A stretch of DNA of 64,000 nt, taken from JAIBJN01 sp963830885 (GTDB taxonomy: Bacteria > Actinomycetota > Thermoleophilia > Gaiellales > Gaiellaceae). Of this stretch, positions 20,269 through 28,158 are shown piece after piece (within the stretch, counting starts at the first letter, position 1; every line of letters begins with the position of its first letter). The notes beneath the pieces were generated by a model. That model had not been told where the DNA came from. It ran no database searches and worked only from the letters and a program-made list of their open reading frames with translations. The stretch covers positions 62,001-126,000 of the forward strand of contig CAWHOA010000003.1 of the NCBI GenBank assembly GCA_963830885.1. The letters run 5' to 3'. The translations under genes were made by a program, and so were the position numbers.

Positions 20269-21417
20269 GTGAAGGTCGGGATCGTCGTTCCCTACTCCTG
20301 GTCGTTCTGGGGCGGAGTCCAGGAGCACGCTGATCATCAGGCGCGCGCCTTGCAGCAGCTCGGGCACGACGTACGCATCGTCATGGGCCACGACCCGCCG
20401 GGGCGGCTCACCTGGTTTCTCCATCCGAAGCAGGGGCGCCACACGCGGCCGCCCGAGTACGTGATCCCGGTCGGGCGCTCGGTGATCGTCCCGGCCAACG
20501 CCTCGCTCCCGAACCTCATCCTCAGCCCGCAGTCGATGGTGCGCATGCGCCGGATCTGGGAGCAGGAGCGCTTCGACGTCGTCCATGTCCACGAGCCGTA
20601 CGCGCCGATCCTGTCCGTGTACGCGCTTGCCACGGCGCCGTGCCCGATCGTCGCCACCTGCCACTCGGCCGGAGAGCGGCTCGGGTGGTACCCGGTCGGA
20701 GGGCGGCTCTGGGGCGGGCTGGGCGACCGCATCGACTACCGCATCGCCGTGTCGGAGGCCGCGCGCCGCGCGGCCGAGCCCCACCTCGGCTCCCCGTTCG
20801 ACGTCATCCCGAACGGGATCTCGCTGCCGGCGGAGTTCGACCCCGACGGGCGTAACGGCAACGTCGTCTTCATCGGCAGGAACGAGCCCCGCAAAGGTCT
20901 GCCTGTCCTCCTCAGCGCCTGGCCGGACGTGCACGCACGCACGGGCGCCCGCCTGCGGCTCGTCGGCGCCGACCCGCTCTCCGTGCGCTGGCTCGCGCGC
21001 CGGCAGCGATTCGACCTCGACGGCGTCGACCTGCTCGGCGGCCTCTCCGAGGACGAGCTCACCACCGAGCTGCAGCGGGCGAGCCTGCTCGTGGCGCCGT
21101 CGCTCGGCGGCGAGAGCTTCGGCATGGTGCTGACGCGCGCGTTCGCGTGCGCGACGCCCGTCGTCGCCTCCGACATCGAGGGCTATGCGCAGGTCGCCGT
21201 CCACGGCGAGACGGGGATCCTCGTCCCGCCCGGCGATGCGCAGGCGCTCGGGACGGCGGTGGTGGAGCTCCTGCAGGACGAGGAGCGCCGCCGGGCCCTC
21301 GGCCTCGCCGCGCGGGCTGCCGCGGAGCCCTACTCCTGGGAGCGGATCGGCCGGCAGCTGCTCGCGATCTACGAGCGGCTCGCCGCTCCGGCCGAGGCGG
21401 TCAGGGCGGCGGCATGA
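20269..21417 (+). CDS. Glycosyltransferase family 4, PimA-like
   Basis: 382 residues, GT-B fold. The N-terminal Rossmann domain starts KVGIVVPYSWSFWGGVQEH, the donor domain has NGISL, VVFIGRNEPRKGLPVLL, and the C-terminal ESFGMVLTRAFACATPVVASDIEGY is the nucleotide-sugar signature with EX7E-like spacing. Actinobacterial relatives transfer mannose to phosphatidyl-inositol (PimA) or similar lipids. GTG at 20269 is preceded by TAGGGT (20257-20262) at six bases, indicating a leaderless mRNA. It overlaps the next membrane gene as ATGA, supporting a joint role in envelope glycolipid synthesis. Confidence 0.87.
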   Translation: MKVGIVVPYSWSFWGGVQEHADHQARALQQLGHDVRIVMGHDPPGRLTWFLHPKQGRHTRPPEYVIPVGRSVIVPANASLPNLILSPQSMVRMRRIWEQERFDVVHVHEPYAPILSVYALATAPCPIVATCHSAGERLGWYPVGGRLWGGLGDRIDYRIAVSEAARRAAEPHLGSPFDVIPNGISLPAEFDPDGRNGNVVFIGRNEPRKGLPVLLSAWPDVHARTGARLRLVGADPLSVRWLARRQRFDLDGVDLLGGLSEDELTTELQRASLLVAPSLGGESFGMVLTRAFACATPVVASDIEGYAQVAVHGETGILVPPGDAQALGTAVVELLQDEERRRALGLAARAAAEPYSWERIGRQLLAIYERLAAPAEAVRAAA

Positions 21418-22460
21418 CGCGAGTGCGGGCGAGGTTGAGGCTCCCGCGGAGCCGTGCCGGGCGCCTGGTGCTCGTGCTCGTCCCAATCGCCGGCCTCGTG
21501 GGGCTCGCCGTGTGGCGGGGGCCCGACCCCGGCCCGGTCGAGCGCGCGTTCCGCGCCGTCGAGTGGGAGTGGGTCGCCGTCGCGGTCCTGATCAACCTCT
21601 TCTCGGTCGTCGTGCGGGCCTATGCCTGGGGAATCGTGATCAAGCATGCGATCCCGCCGCCGTGGCCGCGCCGGCGCAATGTCTTCTCGGCGTTCTGCAT
21701 CGGCCTCCTCGGGAACGCGGCGCTGCCCGGCCGGGTCGGCGAGCTCGCCCGCGTCGCCGTGGTCACGCGCCACATCCGGCGCCGGCCGGGAACGTGGGCG
21801 ACGATCGTCGGAACGGTCTTCGCGCACCGGCTCCTCGACGTCGTCGCGTCGGTCGTGCTCGTCCTGCTGACGCTCTACATCGCGCCGATCCCCGACTGGG
21901 CCTCGCCGGTGCTGGCCGTGGCCGTGGGCGTCGGCTTCGGGTTGCTCCTCGCGGGGTTCCTGCTCGCGCGCAAGCACCACCGGCCGCTGTCGCAGGAGCT
22001 CGGGGCCTTCCGGCGCGTGCTGCACATGGCGCGCCGCGGCCTCACGGTCCTCCGCCGGCCCGGGCCTGCGCTGACTGCCCTATTCCTCCAGCTCGTCGGG
22101 TGGACGGCCCAGCTCTTCGCCGTCTTCACGACGCTGATCGCCTTCGGGATCGAGCCCTCGATCGAGGCCGCGGCGCTCGTCCTCGTCGTCATGAACGTCG
22201 TGATGATCTTCCCGTTCTGGCCGGGAAACGTCGGCCTGGTGCAGGCGGCCGTCGCCGCTTCCCTTCTGCCGTACGGCGTCAGCTACCCGCACGGGATCGT
22301 CTTCGGGATCGGGCTGCAGGCGATCGAGGCCTCCGTCGGCCTCGGTCTCGGGTTCATCTTCCTCGCGCGGGAGGGCTTCACCTTCGCCATGCTCAGGCGC
22401 ATGCCGGAGGTGACGGATCTCGACGTCGACGAGGACGACCGCGTCGAGCGGATCGCCTAG
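21414..22460 (+). CDS. Lysylphosphatidylglycerol synthase TM region / UPF0104 family membrane protein
   Basis: 348 residues with about eight predicted membrane segments (LVLVLVPIAGLVGLAV, VAVAVLINLFSVVVRAYAW, LLDVVASVVLVLLTLYI, LAVAVGVGFGLLLAGFLLA, ALVLVVMNVVMIFPF) and the family motif GNAALPGRVGELARV. Members occur as MprF flippase domains or glycolipid-pathway partners. No catalytic GNAT domain is attached. ATG 21414 overlaps the glycosyltransferase stop (ATGA), so it likely handles or flips the product of that enzyme. Its stop shares a CTAG with the convergent LEA-like gene. Confidence 0.82.
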   Translation: MTRVRARLRLPRSRAGRLVLVLVPIAGLVGLAVWRGPDPGPVERAFRAVEWEWVAVAVLINLFSVVVRAYAWGIVIKHAIPPPWPRRRNVFSAFCIGLLGNAALPGRVGELARVAVVTRHIRRRPGTWATIVGTVFAHRLLDVVASVVLVLLTLYIAPIPDWASPVLAVAVGVGFGLLLAGFLLARKHHRPLSQELGAFRRVLHMARRGLTVLRRPGPALTALFLQLVGWTAQLFAVFTTLIAFGIEPSIEAAALVLVVMNVVMIFPFWPGNVGLVQAAVAASLLPYGVSYPHGIVFGIGLQAIEASVGLGLGFIFLAREGFTFAMLRRMPEVTDLDVDEDDRVERIA

Positions 22461-22684
22461 GGCATACGCCCTTCGTCTCGCATCGTCTGATCGCGGACCT
22501 CGTCCAGGCGCTGCTCGCTCTCGGTGACGGCCGACTCGCCCTCGTCCCCGCCGACGGCGTCCTTCGCCTTGTCGCCGAGATCAGAAGCCGTGTCCGTCGC
22601 CTTGTCGCCCAGGTCCTTCGCCGACTCTCCGAGATCCTGCGCAGTCTCCTTGGACCGGCCCAGCAGCTTGTCGAGGAAATCCAT
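22457..22684 (-). CDS. Small LEA-like/YtxH-type amphipathic repeat protein
   Basis: 75 residues starting MDFLDKLLGRSKETAQDLGE. The middle is built from near-repeats of about 11 residues (SAKDLGDKATD, TASDLGDKAKD), rich in Ala, Lys and Asp, as in group 3 LEA and CsbD/YtxH stress proteins. It is probably disordered and forms an amphipathic helix on membranes or during desiccation (inference). ATG at 22684 is preferred over GTG at 22693, with AAAGGG upstream. It is convergent with the preceding membrane gene. Confidence 0.65.
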   Translation of the reverse strand: MDFLDKLLGRSKETAQDLGESAKDLGDKATDTASDLGDKAKDAVGGDEGESAVTESEQRLDEVRDQTMRDEGRMP

Positions 22685-22729
22685 GGTCACCACCCTTTGC
22701 TTGGGGACCGGGGCAGCATAGACGGCCTG

Positions 22730-23548
22730 CTACCGGGGGAGCCGCACGAGGAAGTCGAGGACGAGGCGGCTCAGCTCGTCGGGGCGCTCGACGCTCGGGA
22801 GATGGGCAGTCTCCAGCCGGATGCCTCTGGCGCCCGGGATCTCCGCGGCGAGGCGCTCGGCGAGCGACCGGAACGCCGGCTGGTCGTAGGCGCAAGCGGC
22901 CACGAGGGTCGGGACGGCCAGCTCGGCCAGCCGCGCGCTCGCGGGCGGGTCGCTCCAGCCGCCCGGCTGCGGCGGCGGCGCTGCCTCGTAGGCGGCGATC
23001 TGCTTCTCGAAGGCGAGGCGCTGCATCCCGGCGACGAACGCCCGTGTCTCCGGCGAGACCGGGGCGGGGCCGCGGCCGTGGCCGTCGAGCCAGGTGCGGA
23101 GGTTGAGCTCGACGGCCTCCTCGATCCGGCCCGCATCGAGCAGCGCATCCTCTTCCTCGTCGAAGGCGTCCAGCTCCGGCGAGCCCTCCCAGCCGGTCAG
23201 CGCCGGCGCGATCAGGACGAGGGCGCGCGTCCGCTCGGGGTGGGCGAGGGCGAAGTCGATCGCGACCCGGCCGCCGAACGAGTTCGCCACCACCGCCGCG
23301 GTGTCGAGGCCGAGGACGTCGAGCAGGGCGCGCACGTCGTCCACGAAGGAGAACGGCCCGCCCGGGAGCGGTGACTCCCCCCAACCGCGCAGGTCGGGGC
23401 GGACGACGAAGTGCCCGGCGGAGAGAGCGTCGACCTGACCGTTCCACAGTCGGCGGTCGCCGACTCCGGCGTGGAGGAGGACAACGGGCGGTCCCGCCCC
23501 GGCGGCTTCGTAGGCGATCTCGGTGCCGTTGACTTCGGCCGAGCTCAG
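22730..23548 (-). CDS. Alpha/beta hydrolase
   Basis: About 272 residues of the alpha/beta hydrolase fold: VVLLHAGVGDRRLWNGQ (oxyanion loop), nucleophile elbow VVANSFGGRVAIDFAL (Ser), a helical cap, then a late Asp region and His in ETAHLPSVERPDEL. Substrate unknown. No ATG, GTG or TTG lies near the domain start. The frame can begin at CTG 23548-23546, overlapping the upstream stop as CTGA, the same geometry as the many ATGA/GTGA couplings here. A longer start at 23647 would overlap the upstream gene by 100 bases. Confidence 0.8.
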   Translation of the reverse strand: MSSAEVNGTEIAYEAAGAGPPVVLLHAGVGDRRLWNGQVDALSAGHFVVRPDLRGWGESPLPGGPFSFVDDVRALLDVLGLDTAAVVANSFGGRVAIDFALAHPERTRALVLIAPALTGWEGSPELDAFDEEEDALLDAGRIEEAVELNLRTWLDGHGRGPAPVSPETRAFVAGMQRLAFEKQIAAYEAAPPPQPGGWSDPPASARLAELAVPTLVAACAYDQPAFRSLAERLAAEIPGARGIRLETAHLPSVERPDELSRLVLDFLVRLPR

Positions 23549-23958
23549 CTGTCGCTCGCCTGCGACTCGCGAATGCGGCGCGCGAGCGCCTCCAGGAGGG
23601 CCCAGGCGACCTTGGGATGCTCCTCCACGAACGGGCGGAACTCCCACGGCGTCAGCCCGTAGCAGAGAAGGTCGGTGGCCGCGACGATCGAGGCCGAGCG
23701 GATGCCGTCGTCGATCAGCGCGACCTCGCCGAAGTAGTCGCCGGGCCCCAGCGTGGCCCGGTGCTCGCCGCCGACCAGCACCTCGGCGTTGCCGGCGGCG
23801 ATGACGAAGAACCCGGCGCCGGTCGAGCCCTCGGTCGTGACCTCGGCTCCCTCGGGGAACCGGCGCTCGTGCAGCTGGCGCGCGAGCTCTTCCATGTCCT
23901 CCTCCGCCAGGGTGGAGAACAGCTGGACGTTCTGCAGGGCTTCGACCGGTGCGCTCAT
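23545..23958 (-). CDS. Cyclic-nucleotide-binding (Crp-like) domain protein
   Basis: 137 residues with a single cNMP-binding beta-barrel and no HTH: QLFSTLAEEDMEELA, FPEGAEVTTEGSTGAGFFVI and the phosphate-binding cassette GDYFGEVALIDDGIRSASI. The usual Arg is present but its context is divergent, so ligand binding is unproven. ATG 23958 is chosen over ATG 23970 because a perfect TATGAT -10 box (23971-23966) overlaps the latter and sits seven bases before the former. It is first in an operon with the hydrolase. A paralogue lies at 59538-59966. Confidence 0.82.
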   Translation of the reverse strand: MSAPVEALQNVQLFSTLAEEDMEELARQLHERRFPEGAEVTTEGSTGAGFFVIAAGNAEVLVGGEHRATLGPGDYFGEVALIDDGIRSASIVAATDLLCYGLTPWEFRPFVEEHPKVAWALLEALARRIRESQASDS

Positions 23959-23965
23959 CGCGGCG

Positions 23966-23971
23966 ATCATA
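23966..23971 (-). promoter_or_regulatory. TATGAT -10 box deciding the start of the cNMP-binding gene
   Basis: On the minus strand TATGAT precedes ATG 23958 by seven bases, so transcription should start at or next to that ATG and the mRNA should be leaderless. Confidence 0.6.
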
Positions 23972-24014
23972 GACGCCGGGCAGGGGCGCGGGGGGTGGCG
24001 GCGAACTCAGGCCC

Positions 24015-25145
24015 GTGCGGACGCAGGCCGCTCTCTACGAGGAGATCGACCTCGAGCTCTCGTGGTCCGAGGCGGAGCTCCCCGAGCGGGAGCGGACGAA
24101 GCACGTCCACCGCCTGCACCCCTACCTCGGGAAGTACGTGCCGCAGCTCGTCGAGGTCTTCCTGGGCCGCTACGGCCGGCCCGGGCGCCTCGTCTGGGAT
24201 CCCTTCGCAGGCTCGGGCACGACTCTCGTGGAGGCGAACGCCTTCGGCTCGCCCGCGGCCGGCTGCGACATCTCCGCCTTCAACTGCCTGCTCGTCCGGG
24301 TGAAGACGGCCGAGTACGAACGCGACAGGCTCCTTGCGGACGCGGCCCGGCTGGCCGGTGACGGGATGCAAGCTCCGACCCCGGGCGCGGCGTCGCCGTA
24401 CCTGCGGCAGTGGTTCGCGCCCCGGGCGCTCGCCGAGCTGCTCGCCTTCCGTGGGCGAATCGACGGCACCGCCTACCCGGACCTCTGGCGCGTCGTCCTC
24501 TCCCGTGCAGCCCGCTCCGCCCGGCTCGCCCGCCATTTCGACCTCGACTTCCCGGCCGAGCCGGTGCAGGGCGAATACTTCTGCCACAAGCACCGGCGCA
24601 CCTGCCGCCCGGTCGAGGAGGCCGACAAGTTCCTGCGCCGGTACGTGCGGGACGCGGTGTCGCGGGTGCTGGCCTACGGGGAGCTGCGGCGCTCGACCGC
24701 GGCGACCGTCCTGCACGGGGACGCCCGCGCGCTCGACCCGCCGGGGCCCGTCGACCTCGTGGTCACCTCGCCGCCGTACCCGGGCCTGATCGACTACCAC
24801 GAGCAGCACGCCTACGCCTTCGAGCTCCTGGGCCTCGAGCGCCGCGACCCTGAGGAGATCGGCCGCGGCGTTCCCGGCTACTGCGAGGGCGTCGCCGAGA
24901 TCCTCGGGCGCGCGCGCCGCGCTCTCGCCCCCGGCGGGCGGATCGTCGTGGTCGTCAACGACCGCCGCGGTCTCTACGAGGGGATCCTCGCCGAGGCAGG
25001 GCTACGGCTGGAGGAGCGCAGCGCACGGCACGTCAACCGCCGCACCGGCCGGCGGAACGGAGAGTACTTCGAGGACGTGCTCGTGGCGGTCCCCGCCAGG
25101 CGGCGGGTCAGGTCTCGGGTGCGTCACCCCGCATCGAGCTCTTAG
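24015..25145 (+). CDS. Orphan DNA (adenine-N6 or cytosine-N4) methyltransferase
   Basis: 376 residues. The AdoMet-binding motif WDPFAGSGTTLVEA starts at residue 61. The catalytic TSPPYPGLIDY is near residue 251, and HRLHPYLGKYVPQLVE precedes motif I as in other members. The roughly 180 residues between the motifs, including a Cys/His pair region (YFCHKHRRTC), would hold target recognition. TSPPY is typical of exocyclic-amino methylation. No restriction endonuclease or specificity subunit is adjacent, so it acts alone, perhaps epigenetically. GTG at 24015 is the chosen start. Its 3' end overlaps xseB by 38 bases on the other strand. Confidence 0.85.
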   Translation: MRTQAALYEEIDLELSWSEAELPERERTKHVHRLHPYLGKYVPQLVEVFLGRYGRPGRLVWDPFAGSGTTLVEANAFGSPAAGCDISAFNCLLVRVKTAEYERDRLLADAARLAGDGMQAPTPGAASPYLRQWFAPRALAELLAFRGRIDGTAYPDLWRVVLSRAARSARLARHFDLDFPAEPVQGEYFCHKHRRTCRPVEEADKFLRRYVRDAVSRVLAYGELRRSTAATVLHGDARALDPPGPVDLVVTSPPYPGLIDYHEQHAYAFELLGLERRDPEEIGRGVPGYCEGVAEILGRARRALAPGGRIVVVVNDRRGLYEGILAEAGLRLEERSARHVNRRTGRRNGEYFEDVLVAVPARRRVRSRVRHPASSS

Positions 25146-25341
25146 CTGCCTCCGCGCGACGGCCGAGCTCCTCGACGGCGCCCTCGGCCGCATCGAGCTT
25201 GCCGACGCAGAGCTTGTAGAGCTCCTCGCCGCGCTCCCAGAGGCGGACCGCCTCCTCCAGGTCGGCGCGTCCGCTCTCCAGCTCCGCGACGATGCGCTCC
25301 AGCTCGGCCCGGGCCTGCTCGAAGGTGAGCTCGGCGCTCAG
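25108..25341 (-). CDS. xseB: Exodeoxyribonuclease VII small subunit
   Basis: 77 residues matching XseB in length and pattern: LTFEQARAELERIVAELESG, then LEEAVRLWERGEELYKLC and KLDAAEGAVEELG. It binds the large subunit and stabilises the exonuclease. No standard start codon exists in frame. CTG at 25341-25339 overlaps the xseA stop as CTGA and the family similarity begins right there, so CTG is the likely initiation codon. Its 3' end overlaps the convergent methyltransferase gene. This is easy to miss with ATG/GTG/TTG-only gene finding. Confidence 0.85.
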   Translation of the reverse strand: MSAELTFEQARAELERIVAELESGRADLEEAVRLWERGEELYKLCVGKLDAAEGAVEELGRRAEAAKSSMRGDAPET

Positions 25342-26491
25342 GGCCGCGTCTCCTCCACGCGGGCGCCGAGGCCGCCCTCGGCGAGCTCGACCTCGATGCG
25401 CGCGCCGGGCGCGACCGCGCCCGCGGAACGGACGATGCCGGCGTCGGCCCTGACGATCGCGTAGCCGCGCTCGAGCGTCGCGCGCGGCGAGAGCGTGCGG
25501 AGCTTTCCGGCGAGCGCGTCGAGCCGGGCGCGCTTGCGCTCCAGCAGGAGCGCGGGCGCACGCCTGAGCCGTTCGCCGTCGGCCGCCAGCGTCTGCCGGC
25601 GCCGCTCCACGATACGCCGCGTGTCGCGGCCGAGCGCCGCGCGGAGGCGGTCGAGGTCGGCTCGGAGCTGCCGCTCGTCCGGGACGACGAGGCGCGCTGC
25701 CGCGGTCGGCGTCGATGCGCGGGCGTCTGCGGCGAGGTCGCAGAGCGGCGTGTCCTGCTCGTGCCCGACGGCGGAGACGACCGGTACGGGGCAGGCGGCG
25801 ACCGCGCGCACGACGCGCTCGTCGCTGAAGGGGAGGAGGTCCTCGAAGCTGCCGCCGCCCCTGGCGAGGACGACGACGTCGACCTCGGGCTCCGCGGCCA
25901 GCTCGGCGAGCGCGGCCGCGATGGCGGCGGGAGCCTTGGCGCCCTGGACGAGCGTCTCGACCACGAGCACGCGGGCGGCCGGGAAGCGGGCGGCCACGGC
26001 CGTGAGGAAGTCGCGCTTCGCGGCCGCCTCGTTGCCGGTCAGCAGGCCGATACGCCGCGGGAGAAGCGGAAGCGCCGCTTCCGCTCCGCGGCGAAGAGGC
26101 CCTCGGCCGCCAGCACCTTCTTCAGGCGCTCGATCCGGGCCAGCGCGGCGCCGAGCCCCAGCGGCTCGAGGGAGAGCGCGCGGAGCTGGAAGACGCCACG
26201 GGCCTCGTACAGCTCCGGTCTCCCGTAGACGTGCACCTTGTCGCCGTCGCCGACGTCGAGCTTGAGCGCGTCGAAGGTCGTCCGCGGCATCGAGGCGGGC
26301 AGACAGGAGCCGTCCTCGAGGTCCTTCAGCGTGAAGAAGACGCTCTGCCAGCCGCCCTGACGGCGCAGCTCGGTGATCTCGCCCTCGACCCAGAGCGTCG
26401 GCAGGCGCGCGAGCCAGGAGCCGATGCCGCGGTTGAACGCGGACACCGAGTAGACCTTGCGGTCGCCGTGCAGCGTCGCCTCGACCTTCAC
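25338..26491 (-). pseudogene. xseA: Exodeoxyribonuclease VII large subunit, one frameshift
   Basis: The N-terminal part (OB-fold; KVYSVSAFNRGIGSWLARLP, TLWVEGEI, GGWQSVFFTLKD) reads in one frame to about 26074. The rest (LPLLPRRIGLLTGNEAAAKR, VLVVETLVQG, VVLARGGGSFEDLLPFSDE, SAVGHEQDTPLCDLAADARA, RATLERGYAIV) reads in another. One missing base near 26073 rejoins them. The break lies at the loop of a perfect 9-bp inverted repeat (26065-26073 and 26077-26085), a likely sequencing trouble spot. GTG 26491 has TACAGT (26503-26498) six bases upstream, suggesting a leaderless start. The nuclease degrades single-stranded DNA. Confidence 0.85.
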
Positions 26492-26512
26492 GGCCCGACT
26501 GTAGCTCAGGGG

Positions 26513-26719
26513 CTACAGCAGGATTTCCGCAGCGATCTCGGGCGCGCAGCCGCGGCGGCCGACCAGGTCGACCGCGAGGTGCAGGTCAGCGTGGCTCGAG
26601 GCCAGGCGCTCGGCCAGCGGGAGCGGGTAGCCCGCCTCCATCAGCACGTGGAGCCGCCAGCTCTCCACCTTGCCGCGCTCGTCCTGGTTCGTCTCGTCGA
26701 GAAGCGTCAACTGATCCAT
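26513..26719 (-). CDS. Conserved-looking small protein, function unknown
   Basis: 68 residues starting MDQLTLLDETNQDERGKVES. WRLHVLMEAGYPLPLAERLA and HADLHLAVDLVGRRG suggest a small all-helical fold. ATG at 26719 is followed by a clean frame to 26513, just upstream of xseA on the same strand. No enzymatic motif or membrane segment is visible. Codon usage is host-like, so it is probably a real gene. Confidence 0.6.
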   Translation of the reverse strand: MDQLTLLDETNQDERGKVESWRLHVLMEAGYPLPLAERLASSHADLHLAVDLVGRRGCAPEIAAEILL

Positions 26720-26803
26720 GGTCCCGGTCGGTTCTCTCTTTAGGAGACGATTCCTGCCGGGATCGGTTTGTTAAGCGGCGGATGGAGCCGGGAGGGTTTT
26801 TCG

Positions 26804-28138
26804 CTACTCGCGCTCGACCGCCCTGACCGCCCGCTCCACCTGGCCGAGCTTGCTCTCCAGGCGGACGTCGACCTCCTCCTCGTACGCCGCGATCCGCTGC
26901 TCCGCGGAGGCAAGGGCGGCGTCGAGCCGCTCGGAGACGTGTCGCAGGCGTTCGCTCGCCACCTCGCCCTGCGCCTCGGCCGCCCGGGCGACGTCGCGGA
27001 GGCGGCGCTCCATCCGGTCCGCCGTCTGCCGCGCGAGCTGGACGATGCGGTCGGACACCTCGGTCTCCGCCTGGCGCACGAACTCCTCGATCGACTTGTC
27101 GAGCTCGTGCGAGAGCCGCTCGGCTGACTTCTCGCGCGACTGCTTGATCTGGCCGTCGAAGCGCCGCTCGGCCTCCTCCGAGAGGCGTGTGGCCGCCCGG
27201 TCGAGCGCCTTCTCGAGCTGGGCGAGCTGGCGCCGCTCGGCCTCGCTCTGGCCGGCGACGACGCGCGAGCGCGACTCGGCCTCCTCACGGTCGATCTGCT
27301 CGCGCAGGTTTCGTTCGCGCTCGCGGAGCCGCTCGCTGACCTCGTGGAGCGCGCGGCGCCGCTCGGCGGCGTGCGCCTCCACCTCGGCGCGACCTTCCTC
27401 GACGAACTGGGTGATCAGCTTCTCGAACTCGGAACGGAGCCGGGCCAGGGCCTTGCGCTGCTCCTCGCTGGCCGCCGCGAGCCGCTCGGCGTCTGCGCGC
27501 AGGCGGGCGTCGTACTGCTCCAGCGCTTCCTTCTGTCGCTGGCCGAGCTGCCCGAGCTGCTTTTCGAGCTCCCGCTGGCCGCGATCGAGATCCGAGGCCC
27601 AGGCCATCAGGCGTGTCTCCAGCCGCCCCTGTGCTCCCGTGACGGCCTCCGTCAACTCGACGCGCGCGTGCTCGGCCTGGCGTGCGATGGCGTCGCGCCG
27701 CTCCTCGGCGAGGGCGCGCTCCTGCTCGCCGAGCGCGAAGCTCGCCTCGGCACGCTCGCGGGCGAGCATCCGGTCGAGCTCGGCCCGGCGTTGCTCCGCC
27801 TCCCGGTTCAGGTGGTCGTCGAGCCGGGCTCGCGCTTCCGCGCCGACCTGCTCGAAGTCGCGTATCCGCCGGAGGCCGCGGGCGAGGACGTAGAGCCCGG
27901 TCTGGCAGAGCGCGGCCACGATGAGGCCTCCTGCCGTGACGAGGAGGAGCTCCGAGTCGTCCGTCCCTCGCGCGATCTCGACGCCGGCGATCGTCGCCCC
28001 TGCCAGCGCCAGCACGCCGAGCGCGACGGCGAGCCCCAGCAGGAGGCGCTCGGAGACGCGCGCGAACGCGACCAGCACGAGCGACACGGCGACCACGCCG
28101 AGCGCGGCCGCGAATGCGATCTCCAGCGCGAGCTCCAC
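26804..28138 (-). CDS. Membrane-anchored long coiled-coil protein
   Basis: 444 residues. Three hydrophobic segments near the N-terminus (FAAALGVVAVSLVLVAFA, LLLGLAVALGVLALAGA, LLVTAGGLIVAALC) are followed from about residue 95 by 340 residues of charged heptad-rich helix (Arg, Glu, Ala, Gln) with no breaks. This looks like a scaffold anchored in the membrane with a cytoplasmic rod; RmuC-like or DivIVA-like roles are possible but no family signature is seen. GTG 28138 has TAGGAT (28150-28145) six bases upstream, indicating a leaderless start. Confidence 0.75.
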   Translation of the reverse strand: MELALEIAFAAALGVVAVSLVLVAFARVSERLLLGLAVALGVLALAGATIAGVEIARGTDDSELLLVTAGGLIVAALCQTGLYVLARGLRRIRDFEQVGAEARARLDDHLNREAEQRRAELDRMLARERAEASFALGEQERALAEERRDAIARQAEHARVELTEAVTGAQGRLETRLMAWASDLDRGQRELEKQLGQLGQRQKEALEQYDARLRADAERLAAASEEQRKALARLRSEFEKLITQFVEEGRAEVEAHAAERRRALHEVSERLRERERNLREQIDREEAESRSRVVAGQSEAERRQLAQLEKALDRAATRLSEEAERRFDGQIKQSREKSAERLSHELDKSIEEFVRQAETEVSDRIVQLARQTADRMERRLRDVARAAEAQGEVASERLRHVSERLDAALASAEQRIAAYEEEVDVRLESKLGQVERAVRAVERE

Positions 28139-28158
28139 CCTGGAATCCTAGGGCGGGC

